Shown: positions 54,819-62,836 of the stretch, one piece after another
Layout of the letters: the number at the start of each line of letters is the position of its first letter
Position numbering within the stretch: position 1 is the first letter of the stretch
Assembly: GCF_030053115.1 (NCBI RefSeq)
Contig: NZ_CP125619.1
Span: 1,365,001-1,429,000, forward strand
Length of the DNA: 64,000 nucleotides
Origin: Pseudomonas svalbardensis
Lineage (GTDB): Bacteria > Pseudomonadota > Gammaproteobacteria > Pseudomonadales > Pseudomonadaceae
Direction of reading: 5' to 3'
Made by a program: the position numbers and the translations under genes
Notes under the pieces: generated by a model
Told to the model about the DNA's origin: nothing
What the model saw: the letters and a program-made list of their open reading frames with translations, nothing else
The model's database searches: none

Positions 54819-55181
54819 ATGTCACCTTTCAAAGGCCAAACCGGCCTAAAACGCATCCTCAACGCCTCCGGCTATTCACTGGACGGTCTGCGCGCAGCCT
54901 TCACCGGCGAAGCGGCTTTTCGGCAACTGGTGTTGCTCAACGTCATATTGATCCCGCTGTCGTTCTTCCTGAACGTCAGTCGCGTCGAGCAGGCGTTGCT
55001 GATTGCAGTCTGCCTGTTGGCGTTGATTGTCGAATTGCTCAATTCGGCAGTGGAAGCGGCCATCGACCGCATTTCCCTTGAGTTGCACCCATTGTCGAAA
55101 AACGCCAAGGACATGGGCAGCGCCGCTCAGCTCGTGGCGTTAACCATGATCGCGCTGGTGTGGGCGGTGATACTGCTTTAA
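54819..55181 (+). CDS. dgkA: Diacylglycerol kinase DgkA
   Basis: DgkA phosphorylates diacylglycerol released from envelope glycan synthesis in the inner membrane. From ATG 54819 the product has 120 residues, three membrane spans (about 33-50, 55-72 and 100-119), and the signature ELLNSAVEAAIDRIS (about 68-82). The open frame extends upstream into erdR but lacks family similarity. It converges on finR with a 4-base overlap. Confidence 0.95.
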   Translation: MSPFKGQTGLKRILNASGYSLDGLRAAFTGEAAFRQLVLLNVILIPLSFFLNVSRVEQALLIAVCLLALIVELLNSAVEAAIDRISLELHPLSKNAKDMGSAAQLVALTMIALVWAVILL

Positions 55182-56104
55182 GCGATGGTAGGCAGCACAA
55201 TCTCGTCGCTGCGCTGAACCCCAGCGGTGAAAGCGCGGCACAGGTCGAGGAATTCACGCATCGCCGACGTCTGATATTTCTGTTTGTGCCAGATGAAATA
55301 GAACTGCCGCGCCAGATCCAGATCCGGTGTCTCCACCGGCACCAGGCTGCCGCGGCGGAATGCATCGCGCAGTGCCAAGCGAGAAATGCAGCCAATCCCC
55401 AACCCGGACTCCACCGCACGCTTGATCGCTTCGGTGTGTTCCAGTTCCAGTCGGATATTCAGCGAGCTGCGATGGTGACGCATGGCCTGGTCAAAGGTCA
55501 GTCGCGTGCCAGAACCCTGTTCCCGCAGAATCCAGGCCTCGTGGGTAAGCTCTTCCATGGTCGCCGTGCCGCGCTTGGCCAGTGGATGCTGGGGCGCGCA
55601 AAACACGACCAGTTCATCCTCGACCCAGCTCTGCACTTCGATGTCTGGATGGCTGCAGTCGCCTTCGATTAGACCCAGATCAATTTCATAGTGGGCGACC
55701 TGCTGCACAATGTTGGCAGTGTTCTGCACGTGCAGCTTCACCTGGCTTTCCGGATGGCGCTGCATGAAGCTGCCGATCAGCAAGGTGGCCAGGTAATTGC
55801 CGATGGTCAGGGTCGCGCCGACCGCCAGAGAGCCGAATCCCGACTTGCCATTGAGCAAGTCTTCGATTTCCTTGGACTGGTCGAGCAGCGCCACCGCTTG
55901 CGGCAGCAGCTGTTTGCCGAGGGCGTTGAGGCTCAGCCGTTTGCCGGCGCGGTCGAACAGCTGACAGCTGGACTGACGCTCTAGCTCGGTGATCGAGGTG
56001 CTCGCCGCCGATTGCGAGAGGTTGAGCAGACCCGCAGCACGGGATACGCTTTCCTGCTGGGCGACGGCGACGAATACTTGAAGTTGACGGAGAGTAAATC
56101 GCAT
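55178..56104 (-). CDS. finR: LysR-family regulator FinR
   Basis: The 308-residue LysR regulator is divergent to fpr, where FinR is known as the superoxide-responsive activator of ferredoxin-NADP reductase in Pseudomonas. It has an N-terminal winged helix (about residues 3-60, AAGLLNLSQSAASTSITELE) and a C-terminal effector domain. The start at 56104 (MRFTLRQLQV) is chosen for family agreement; the minus-strand frame is open further, through fpr, but that is antisense. The 151-base gap between the starts is the likely operator site. Confidence 0.9.
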   Translation of the reverse strand: MRFTLRQLQVFVAVAQQESVSRAAGLLNLSQSAASTSITELERQSSCQLFDRAGKRLSLNALGKQLLPQAVALLDQSKEIEDLLNGKSGFGSLAVGATLTIGNYLATLLIGSFMQRHPESQVKLHVQNTANIVQQVAHYEIDLGLIEGDCSHPDIEVQSWVEDELVVFCAPQHPLAKRGTATMEELTHEAWILREQGSGTRLTFDQAMRHHRSSLNIRLELEHTEAIKRAVESGLGIGCISRLALRDAFRRGSLVPVETPDLDLARQFYFIWHKQKYQTSAMREFLDLCRAFTAGVQRSDEIVLPTIA

Positions 56105-56116
56105 ATCTATATAACC

Positions 56117-56129
56117 GATAACCCTTATC
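56117..56129. promoter_or_regulatory. Candidate FinR operator dyad
   Basis: GATAA-CCC-TTATC is a perfect inverted repeat 12 bases upstream of the finR start and in the fpr promoter region. Symmetry and AT content suit a LysR-type site. Confidence 0.45.
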
Positions 56130-56254
56130 TTAATAATCCAGTTAACAGATATTGTGGCTGCCATTAGAATGCGATGCAATTGCGCACAGCAGCTCATTTT
56201 TCGCAGAGCAGGCGCAGAGCATGCGCAGACAAAATCTCCAGGAGTCCCACGTAC

Positions 56255-57034
56255 ATGAGCAACATGAACCACGAGCGTGTCCTCAGTGTTCATCACTGGA
56301 ACGACACTCTGTTCAGCTTCAAGTGCACCCGCGATCCGGGCCTGCGCTTCGAGAACGGTCAGTTCGTGATGATCGGCCTGCAACAGCCCAACGGCCGGCC
56401 GCTCATGCGCGCTTACTCGATTGCCAGCCCGAACTGGGAAGAGCATCTCGAGTTCTTCAGCATCAAGGTGCCTGATGGCCCGCTGACTTCCCAGCTGCAG
56501 CATCTGAAGGAAGGCGACGAGATCATCATCAGCAAAAAGCCTACCGGCACGCTGGTGCTGGATGACTTGAAGCCTGGCAAACATTTGTACCTGCTCAGCA
56601 CCGGTACCGGTCTGGCGCCGTTCATGAGCGTCATCCAGGACCCGGAAACCTACGAGCGTTTCGAAAAAGTGATCCTGTGCCACGGCGTACGTTACGTCAA
56701 CGAAGTCGCTTACCGCGAGTTCATCACCGAGCACTTGCCGCAGAACGAGTTCTTCGGCGAGGCCCTGAGTGACAAGTTGATCTACTACCCGACCGTGACC
56801 CGTGAGCCGTTCGAGAACGAAGGTCGCCTGACCGACCTGATGCGCAGCGGCAAGCTGTTCAGCGACATCGGCCTGCCACCGATCAACCCGCAGGACGACC
56901 GCGCCATGCTTTGCGGCAGCCCGAGCATGCTCGACGAGACCAGCGAAGTGTTGAACAGCTTCGGCCTGAAAGTGTCGCCGCGGATGCGCGAGCCGGGTGA
57001 TTACCTGATCGAGCGAGCGTTCGTCGAGAAGTAA
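56255..57034 (+). CDS. fpr: Ferredoxin-NADP+ reductase
   Basis: Fpr moves electrons between NADPH and ferredoxin or flavodoxin and protects against oxidative stress. From ATG 56255 it has 259 residues. FAD binding is seen in RAYSIASP (about residues 50-57), NADP binding in STGTGLAPFMS (about 110-120), and the C-terminal end FVEK is the bacterial subclass I form. A CAGGAG precedes the start. It pairs with FinR and probably with FdxA as the electron partner. Confidence 0.96.
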   Translation: MSNMNHERVLSVHHWNDTLFSFKCTRDPGLRFENGQFVMIGLQQPNGRPLMRAYSIASPNWEEHLEFFSIKVPDGPLTSQLQHLKEGDEIIISKKPTGTLVLDDLKPGKHLYLLSTGTGLAPFMSVIQDPETYERFEKVILCHGVRYVNEVAYREFITEHLPQNEFFGEALSDKLIYYPTVTREPFENEGRLTDLMRSGKLFSDIGLPPINPQDDRAMLCGSPSMLDETSEVLNSFGLKVSPRMREPGDYLIERAFVEK

Positions 57035-57050
57035 GTACACTGCATCACTG

Positions 57051-57092
57051 AAAAGCCCCCATTGCCTGTGCAGGCAAATGGGGGCTTTTTTA
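57051..57092 (+). terminator. fpr terminator
   Basis: AAAAGCCCCCATT...AAATGGGGGCTTTTTT, with the extra GCCTG-TG-CAGGC stem at the top, ends in six T. It starts 17 bases after the fpr stop. Confidence 0.93.
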
Positions 57093-57108
57093 TGTCCAAT
57101 GCAAACCT

Positions 57109-57208
57109 TGTAGGAGCTGTCGAGTGAAACGAGGCTGCGATCTTTTGATCTTGTTTTTAAAAGTAACATCAAAAGATCGCAGCCTCGTTTCACTCGACAG
57201 CTCCTACA
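57109..57208. repeat. Perfect 41-base inverted repeat between fpr and trmO
   Basis: Two perfect 41-base arms (57109-57149 and 57168-57208) starting TGTAGGAGCTGTCGAGTG flank an 18-base loop. The TGTAGGAGCTG word is common in P. fluorescens intergenic repeats. The right arm contains the trmO stop codon (57204-57206). Confidence 0.95.
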
Positions 57209-57905
57209 GGTTGGAGGCGGGGATGACTTCCAGGACACGGATTACCCCGGCTTCGGGGTAATGCCAGCGTACGTCCAGGTCCCAGAACTGCGCGCCGTAT
57301 TCCCGTTCGGGTGTAGGAATCTGGTACGCCGGACGTGGGTCTTGTGCCAGGCATTGCTCGATCAACTCCACCAACGGTTCTTCAAGGCGCTGAGCATGGC
57401 CGTGAGCCTGTTGCAGCGCTGAATCCGTCCACTGCACGGGAATCAACTGCGGTGCGGCGCTAGCGATGCTGTTGGAGGCGGTATCGATGATGTCGGCGTA
57501 AGGCACGTAGGGTTTGATGTCGAGAATCGGCGTGCCGTCCAGCAGGTCGATGCCGGATATCCACAGGCGATTGGCTTCAACCTTGTCCAGCTTCACCACG
57601 GATTGGCCGATGCCATTAGGCCGATGCGTCGCGCGGGTGGCGAACACACCCATGGATTTGTTACCGCCGAGACGAGGAGGGCGGACTTTCAGTCGTGGCT
57701 TTTCTTCCAGGGCCTGGTGAAACAGGAACAGCAGCCACACGTGGCTGACCTGTTCCAGACCTTGCACCGCATCGCCCTGATCGAACGGCGCCACCAGTTC
57801 CAGCACGCCGCGAGCGGCCGGGGCCAGTTGTGGCTGCCGCGGGATGGCGAACTTCTCCTTGAAGCAGGAGCGCACGAAGCCGATGGGGGAAACGCTGTAG
57901 GTCAT
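57204..57905 (-). CDS. trmO: tRNA (N6-threonylcarbamoyladenosine(37)-N6)-methyltransferase TrmO
   Basis: TrmO methylates N6 of threonylcarbamoyladenosine 37 in tRNA-Thr. From 57905 it has 233 residues, near the family length. The beta-barrel domain has IGFVRSCFKEKFAIPRQ (about residues 8-24), LEQVSHVWLLFLFH near 51-64, and RATHRPNGIGQSVV near 91-104. The stop codon is part of the 41-base inverted repeat. Confidence 0.92.
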   Translation of the reverse strand: MTYSVSPIGFVRSCFKEKFAIPRQPQLAPAARGVLELVAPFDQGDAVQGLEQVSHVWLLFLFHQALEEKPRLKVRPPRLGGNKSMGVFATRATHRPNGIGQSVVKLDKVEANRLWISGIDLLDGTPILDIKPYVPYADIIDTASNSIASAAPQLIPVQWTDSALQQAHGHAQRLEEPLVELIEQCLAQDPRPAYQIPTPEREYGAQFWDLDVRWHYPEAGVIRVLEVIPASNL

Positions 57906-58023
57906 GGTCTGGGGTCGAGGCGGGGTGAGGGCGGGCATGATAACCCGAGCAGTCGCAAGACCGGTGGTGCCTGTTAGTCCGTCATCGCGGGGGTAGCCAT
58001 TTCATTATTTGAAATGCATTCCC

Positions 58024-58050
58024 CTGTGGGAGCGTGGCTTGCCCGCGATG
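58024..58050 (+). repeat. Solitary REP sequence
   Basis: CTGTGGGAGCGTGGCTTGCC is a single REP-type copy with its own short hairpin, without an inverted partner. It lies in the gap between trmO and the reductase gene. Confidence 0.6.
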
Positions 58051-58064
58051 GCCGCGCCGCCGAT

Positions 58065-58835
58065 CTAGAGGCTAAACCCACCATCCAGCGGAATGATATT
58101 CCCGGTCATGTAAGCCCCGGCCGTACTCGCCAGACTGATCGCCAGCGCCGCCATCTCTTCCTCCCGGCCCCAGCGTTTCATTGGAATCAACGCCGTGTCG
58201 TCGGCCAGCGCCTGCTCATCATTGCCGATGTGCTGAGTCATTTTGCTCGGAAAACGCCCCGGCGCGATGACGTTGACGTTGATGTGCTGGCTCACCAGCT
58301 CCCGCGCCAGAATCCGTGATAGTTGATGTAGGGCAGCTTTACTTGGCCCGTAGGCATACGCCTGTTCGCCGAAGGACGAAATCCCGGCCACTGAACCGAT
58401 ATTGATAATTCGCGCCGGATTCGCTGCCGAACCGGCCTTACGCAGCAGTGGCAAAAACTGCTGAATGCAGTTGAACACCGAGGTCACGTTGAGCTGCATG
58501 ACTTTTTCCCAGCCCTTGACCGGGTAGCTCTCCAGCGGCGCACCCCACGTAGTGCCGGCGTTGTTCACCAGAATATCCAGATGAGTGATCTGCTCGCCCA
58601 GTCGCGTAGCCAGTTGAAGTACGCCTTCTTCGGTGGCCAGGTTGGCCGCCACTCCGTGGCAACGACCGAATGCGCTCAATTCATCTGCCGTTTGCTGACA
58701 GGCTTCGGCATCCCGGGCGCAGACGTACACGGTGGCGCCGGCCTCGACATAAGCCTTGGCGATCATTTTGCCGATACCACGGGAGCCGCCGGTCACCAGA
58801 GCGGTGCGGCCTTGCAGGGAAAAGTACGGGTGCAT
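58065..58835 (-). CDS. Short-chain dehydrogenase/reductase, RhlG-like
   Basis: The 256-residue protein is very similar by eye to RhlG of P. aeruginosa, an NADPH-dependent beta-ketoacyl reductase first linked to rhamnolipid synthesis. TGGSRGIG is at residues 15-22, NNAG near 91-94, catalytic Ser in INIGSVAG (about 146-153), and YAYGPSKAALHQ gives the Tyr and Lys (about 161-172). Rhamnolipid genes are not in the window. The physiological substrate is uncertain. Confidence 0.88.
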   Translation of the reverse strand: MHPYFSLQGRTALVTGGSRGIGKMIAKAYVEAGATVYVCARDAEACQQTADELSAFGRCHGVAANLATEEGVLQLATRLGEQITHLDILVNNAGTTWGAPLESYPVKGWEKVMQLNVTSVFNCIQQFLPLLRKAGSAANPARIINIGSVAGISSFGEQAYAYGPSKAALHQLSRILARELVSQHINVNVIAPGRFPSKMTQHIGNDEQALADDTALIPMKRWGREEEMAALAISLASTAGAYMTGNIIPLDGGFSL

Positions 58836-58942
58836 GGCGAATCCTGAGCGCTGAGGGTCAATACACCCTAGTCGTCAGCCGCCGGAAGCGGAGCCACTAT
58901 TTTTGCGAGGAATGAGGGGCTATACAGCCTTTGCCACCGTCT

Positions 58943-59012
58943 CTGTAGGAGCACAGCTTGCTGGCGAAGGCGTTTTCAAGATCGCCTTCGCCAGCAAGCT
59001 GTGCTCTTACAG
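58943..59012. repeat. Inverted repeat between the RhlG-like gene and the DUF1456 gene
   Basis: The left arm starts CTGTAGGAGCACAGCTTGCT (58943) and the right arm ends at 59012; the arms pair over about 30 bases with one mismatch (GAGC and TGAG-type change near the outer end). The loop is about 10 bases. The right arm ends 13 bases from the DUF1456 stop codon. Confidence 0.9.
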
Positions 59013-59025
59013 GTTCGTGGGCGAT

Positions 59026-59496
59026 TTACTGCGGACGCACGCGCAGGGTCAGGCCCTTGAGGAAGTTGCGCAGCAACTGGTCGCCGCACGGGCGGTAGTT
59101 GGTGTGGCCGAACTTGCGGAACAGCGCGCTCAGTTCAGGCTTGGACACCGGGAACTCGGAGGCCTTGAGGATGGCGTGCATGTCGTCTTCTTTCAGTTCG
59201 AAAGCCACACGCAGTTTCTTCAGGATGATGTTGTTGGTCACCGGCACTTCGATCGGCTGCGGCGGACGGCTTTCGTCCTTGCCGCGCTTGAAGGTCACCA
59301 GGCCGTCGAGGAAATGCGCCATGACTTCATCCGGGCAGCGTACGAAGCCTTCCTCGTCTTCCTCTTTCTTGTCGAGGTACGTCACCAGGTCTTCCAGGGT
59401 CACGTCCATGCCGCCGAGCTTGATGATCTCGATGACTTTCTTGTCGCTGATGTCGAGCATGTAGCGCACGCTGCGCAGTACGTCGTTATGAATCAT
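59026..59496 (-). CDS. DUF1456 (YehS-like) family protein
   Basis: The 156-residue product from 59496 contains two tandem repeats: residues about 1-65 (MIHNDVLRSVRYMLDISDKK) and about 83-150 (NNIILKKLRVAFELKEDDMH), each of helical bundles. That is the YehS/DUF1456 layout. The function is not established; a TTG three codons upstream would add MHT. It stands alone between repeats. Confidence 0.85.
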   Translation of the reverse strand: MIHNDVLRSVRYMLDISDKKVIEIIKLGGMDVTLEDLVTYLDKKEEDEEGFVRCPDEVMAHFLDGLVTFKRGKDESRPPQPIEVPVTNNIILKKLRVAFELKEDDMHAILKASEFPVSKPELSALFRKFGHTNYRPCGDQLLRNFLKGLTLRVRPQ

Positions 59497-59571
59497 GGTG
59501 TGCAATCCTGATATTCAGCAGTGGGCGCCGCATAAACAGCGGCGCCAAAATGTGTGGCGGCTTGAGAAGTC

Positions 59572-60282
59572 TTAGAACTTCTCTTTGCCGGACAGGTAGC
59601 GCCATTGCCCCAGCGGCACTTTGCCGATGGACACGCCGCCAATGCGGATGCGGCGGATGGCGACGACCTTCAGGCCTACGGCCTGGCAGAACAGGGCGAT
59701 GACGCCCGGTTGTGGGTTCTTCATCGCAAAACGCAGGCGGTTTTCGTTCTGCCAGCTGGCTTTGACCGGCGGCAGTTCCTTGCCCTTGTAGGTCAGGCCG
59801 TGGTTCAGGCGGTTGAGGCCGTGAGCCACCATGTCACCTTCAACTTCGACCACATACTCTTGCTCGATCTTGGCGGAGTCGGCAGTGAGTTTGCGCAGGA
59901 TCTTCCAGTCCTGGGTGAACACCAAAAGACCGCTGGCGTTGGCCTGCAGGTCGGTGCTGGCGGTCAGGCGCAGGAAGTGGCCCTTGAGCGGACGTTTGCT
60001 GAAGCGGTGTTCTTCGCTCAAGGTCTCGGCGCTGATCGTTGCCAAGGCCGTTTCCGCATCCATGCCCACGGGCACGTTCAGCAGGATGGTCACCGGTTCC
60101 GGCGCAGTGGCCTTGGCTTCTGGATCAAGCTCGACTTTCTGGTTCTCGACCTTGAACTGCGGCTCGTCGATGACTTCACCGTCCACGGTGACCCAGCCGC
60201 CCTCGATGAACAGCTCAGCCTCCCGACGGGAACAGCCGACGAGTTCGATGAGGCGTTTGGAGAGACGAATCGGGTCAGTCAT
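59572..60282 (-). CDS. S4-domain RNA pseudouridine synthase-like protein, catalytic Asp not at expected place
   Basis: The 236-residue product has an N-terminal S4 RNA-binding domain (about residues 5-50, IRLSKRLIELVGCSRREAE) and a C-terminal RsuA/RluF-type pseudouridine synthase fold (about 65-225, ending GGVSIGKVPLGQWRYLS). In RsuA/RluF enzymes the catalytic Asp lies five residues before the Gly of xGLL (RLDxxTxGLL). Here the segment is STDLQANASGLL, with Gln113 at that spot and Asp111 two residues earlier. By eye the enzyme may therefore be inactive or use a shifted Asp. It may act as an RNA-binding factor. Confidence 0.8.
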   Translation of the reverse strand: MTDPIRLSKRLIELVGCSRREAELFIEGGWVTVDGEVIDEPQFKVENQKVELDPEAKATAPEPVTILLNVPVGMDAETALATISAETLSEEHRFSKRPLKGHFLRLTASTDLQANASGLLVFTQDWKILRKLTADSAKIEQEYVVEVEGDMVAHGLNRLNHGLTYKGKELPPVKASWQNENRLRFAMKNPQPGVIALFCQAVGLKVVAIRRIRIGGVSIGKVPLGQWRYLSGKEKF

Positions 60283-60365
60283 GACAGGGCCGTAACAAAA
60301 AAGGGGTGGGCATTGTACCTGCCTGGCGCCGGTTAATCGCGGGTCCATTTCACCGTTTGGCTTTT

Positions 60366-60454
60366 TGTGGGAGCGGGCTTGCTCGCGAAAGCGGTTTGTC
60401 AGTCAATTTGATGTTGAAGCTGATGGCCTCTTCGCGAGCAAGCCCGCTCCCACA
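60366..60454. repeat. REPIN (inverted REP pair)
   Basis: TGTGGGAGCGGGCTTGCTCG at 60366 pairs with its reverse complement ending at 60454, over 24-base arms. It is closely related to the pair at 10880-10969 and lies between the pseudouridine synthase-like and GNAT genes. Confidence 0.9.
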
Positions 60455-60470
60455 GTTGTTCTGTGTGGTG

Positions 60471-60944
60471 TCAGCCATGCCGCGAATGTTGCTGGTTTTG
60501 GCGCAAACGCATGTGCAGCAGCGGATAAGGCTGGCCCATGCCATCGACTTCCGAACGACCGATCACTTCGAAGCCCTGTTTGAAGTAGAAACCCAGGGCT
60601 TGCGGGTTCTGTTCGTTGACGTCCAGTTCATCGGCATTCAGATGTTCCATGGCGTAGCGCAGCAACTGCTTGCCCAGGCCCTGGCCGCGGTGAGCCGGGT
60701 CGATGAAGAGCATTTCGATCTTGCCCGCCGCGACCCCGGCGAACCCGGTGATGCGCTGGCGCGGGTCTTTGGTGCAGATCAGCATCACCGCATCGAGGTA
60801 GCGCGTCAGCACCAGATTCTTCAGCAGTTCGATGTAGCTGTCCGGCAGAAAGTCATGAGTGGCGCGCACCGAGGCTTCCCAGACTTGAGTGAGTTCTTCG
60901 TAGTCGCTCTGTTTCGGCGTGTGGATGACCGAATGTTGGCGCAT
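60471..60944 (-). CDS. GNAT family N-acetyltransferase
   Basis: The 157-residue product has the GNAT acetyl-CoA motif DPAHRGQGLGKQLLRYAM (about residues 81-98) and a C-terminal ALGFYFKQGFEVIGRSE strand-turn. It begins MRQHSVIHTPKQSDYEEL. The substrate cannot be told from sequence; it may be an uncharacterised YjaB/ElaA-like enzyme. The REPIN lies directly downstream. Confidence 0.85.
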   Translation of the reverse strand: MRQHSVIHTPKQSDYEELTQVWEASVRATHDFLPDSYIELLKNLVLTRYLDAVMLICTKDPRQRITGFAGVAAGKIEMLFIDPAHRGQGLGKQLLRYAMEHLNADELDVNEQNPQALGFYFKQGFEVIGRSEVDGMGQPYPLLHMRLRQNQQHSRHG

Positions 60945-61004
60945 GGCCGGCTGCCCCTTTTGCAGTTGATGATGCGAATCCTTTCCTCACAAAACGATAG
61001 ACGT

Positions 61005-61042
61005 AAAAAAGCCCCGCATCTCGTCAAGAGAGCAGGGCTTTT
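61005..61042 (-). terminator. rimO terminator
   Basis: On the minus strand AAAAGCCCTGC-TCTC-TTGAC-GAGA-GCGGGGCTTTTTT follows 15 bases after the rimO stop and ends in six T. Confidence 0.9.
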
Positions 61043-61056
61043 CGTATTTTTTGCGT

Positions 61057-62394
61057 TTAGATCTGTTCAGCCCACAGGTCGTATTCGTCGGCGTCAGTCA
61101 CTTTGCACCAGACTTTATCGCCTGGTTTCAGGTTGCTGCCGTTGTCGATGAACACGTTGCCGTCAATTTCCGGGGCATCGAAGAAGCAGCGGCCAACCGC
61201 GCCTTGCTCGTCGACTTCATCGACCAGCACTTCGATTTCACGACCGACGCGCATTTGCAGGCGTGCCGAGCTGATGGCTTGCTGGTGCGCCATGAAGCGA
61301 TCCCAGCGGTCTTGCTTGACGTCGTCCGGCACGATGGCCGCGTCCAGCAGGTTGGCTGGTGCGCCTTCGACTGGCGAGTATTGGAAGCAGCCGACGCGAT
61401 CGAGTTGCGCTTCGGTCAGCCAGTTCAGCAGGTACTGGAAGTCTTCTTCGGTTTCGCCGGGGAAGCCGACGATGAAGGTCGAGCGGATGATCAGGTCCGG
61501 GCAGATTTCGCGCCAGTTCTTGATGCGGGCCAGGGTCTTGTCTTCGAAGGCCGGGCGTTTCATCGCTTTCAGGACTTTCGGGCTGGCGTGCTGGAACGGG
61601 ATGTCCAGGTACGGCAGGATTTTTCCGGCGGCCATCAGCGGAATCAGCTCGTCGACGTGCGGATACGGGTAAACATAGTGCAGACGAACCCAGACGCCGA
61701 GGGTGCTCAGGGCTTCGCAGAGTTCGGTCATGCGGGTTTTCACCGGCGCTCCGTTCCAGAAACCGGTGCGGTATTTCACGTCGACGCCGTAGGCGCTGGT
61801 GTCTTGCGAGATCACCAACAGCTCTTTGACGCCGGCCTTGACCAGGCGCTGGGCTTCGTCGAGCACGTCACCGACCGGGCGGCTGACCAGTTTGCCGCGC
61901 ATCGACGGGATGATGCAGAAGCTGCAGCTGTGGTTGCAGCCTTCGGAAATCTTCAGGTAGGCGTAGTGGCGCGGGGTCAGCTTGATGCCTTGCGGCGGAA
62001 CCAGGTCGATCAGCGGGTTGTGATCCTGGCGCGGTGGCACGGCGTCGTGCACGGCGTTGACCACTTGCTCGTACTGCTGCGGACCGGTCACGGCCAGCAC
62101 GCTTGGGTGCACTTTACGAATGTTGCCTTCTTCGACGCCCATGCAGCCGGTCACGATGACCTTGCCGTTTTCCTTGATGGCTTCGCCGATCACTTCCAGA
62201 GACTCAGCCTTGGCCGAGTCGATGAAGCCGCAGGTGTTGACCACCACGACGTCAGCGTCCTCGTAAGTGGACACAACGTCATAGCCTTCCATGCGCAGCT
62301 GGGTAAGGATGCGCTCGGAGTCGACCAGTGCTTTGGGGCAACCCAGGGATACGAAGCCAACCTTTGGATTGGCCGGCGCAGGAGTGGTGGACAT
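61057..62394 (-). CDS. rimO: Ribosomal protein S12 methylthiotransferase RimO
   Basis: RimO adds a methylthio group to Asp89 of ribosomal protein S12. From 62394 the protein has 445 residues. The N-terminal MTTase domain binds the auxiliary cluster ([10 protein letters not shown] at about 19-28, [12 protein letters not shown] at about 54-65, GCMG near 88). The radical-SAM triad is CNHSCSFC (about 153-160). A C-terminal TRAM domain is present (about 375-440). The open frame upstream is not family-like. The start ATG is 63 bases inside the right border of the repeat region before kup. Confidence 0.96.
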   Translation of the reverse strand: MSTTPAPANPKVGFVSLGCPKALVDSERILTQLRMEGYDVVSTYEDADVVVVNTCGFIDSAKAESLEVIGEAIKENGKVIVTGCMGVEEGNIRKVHPSVLAVTGPQQYEQVVNAVHDAVPPRQDHNPLIDLVPPQGIKLTPRHYAYLKISEGCNHSCSFCIIPSMRGKLVSRPVGDVLDEAQRLVKAGVKELLVISQDTSAYGVDVKYRTGFWNGAPVKTRMTELCEALSTLGVWVRLHYVYPYPHVDELIPLMAAGKILPYLDIPFQHASPKVLKAMKRPAFEDKTLARIKNWREICPDLIIRSTFIVGFPGETEEDFQYLLNWLTEAQLDRVGCFQYSPVEGAPANLLDAAIVPDDVKQDRWDRFMAHQQAISSARLQMRVGREIEVLVDEVDEQGAVGRCFFDAPEIDGNVFIDNGSNLKPGDKVWCKVTDADEYDLWAEQI

Positions 62395-62456
62395 GTCTAA
62401 CCTCGGTATTTGTGACGCCTCCAGCCGAAGACGGCAAGGCGACAGACGGGCGCTTG

Positions 62457-62611
62457 GCGTCCTGCCTCGTGAATACGCTGCTTTGACGAGTGACTGTTGT
62501 TGCCAGGCAAGGCGCCGCGCCGAGTCATAGTTCGCTATGGCGAGAAGCGGCAACGCAGCATGGCGACAACAGGCGCAGTCAAAAAACAGCAGTATTAGCG
62601 AGGCAGGACGC
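62457..62611. repeat. Long imperfect palindrome (MITE-like) between rimO and kup
   Basis: The outer arms GCGTCCTGCCTCG (62457-62469) and CGAGGCAGGACGC (62599-62611) are perfect; pairing continues inward through TGTTGT-GCCA / TGGCGACAACA. The centre is CATAG-TTCG-CTATG (62526-62539). Near the centre is CAAGGCG, as in the element at 6031-6196, whose outer arms are quite different. Confidence 0.88.
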
Positions 62612-62836
62612 TTAGCCTCTGATCAAAAAGTGCGCAATTCTAGCGATGAGAGGCGCACTTGACCAGCTTTATGCAGGGAAATACGACGAGTGCTGCGCTA
62701 TGCTTCGTGCCTTTACGCTTTACCGAATTTTTACAGTCAACAAAACGTCTGTAACCTCAAGTAAAACAGCGCATGCTGCACGGCAAAGCATAGTGCTTCT
62801 TATAAGAAGTCCGGGTCTGAGTAGTAGGAGTTTTGG

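Noticed and set aside
56105..57238. Upstream extension of the finR frame to 686 residues
   Set aside because: The extension is antisense to fpr. FinR starts at 56104 with the normal LysR N-terminus.
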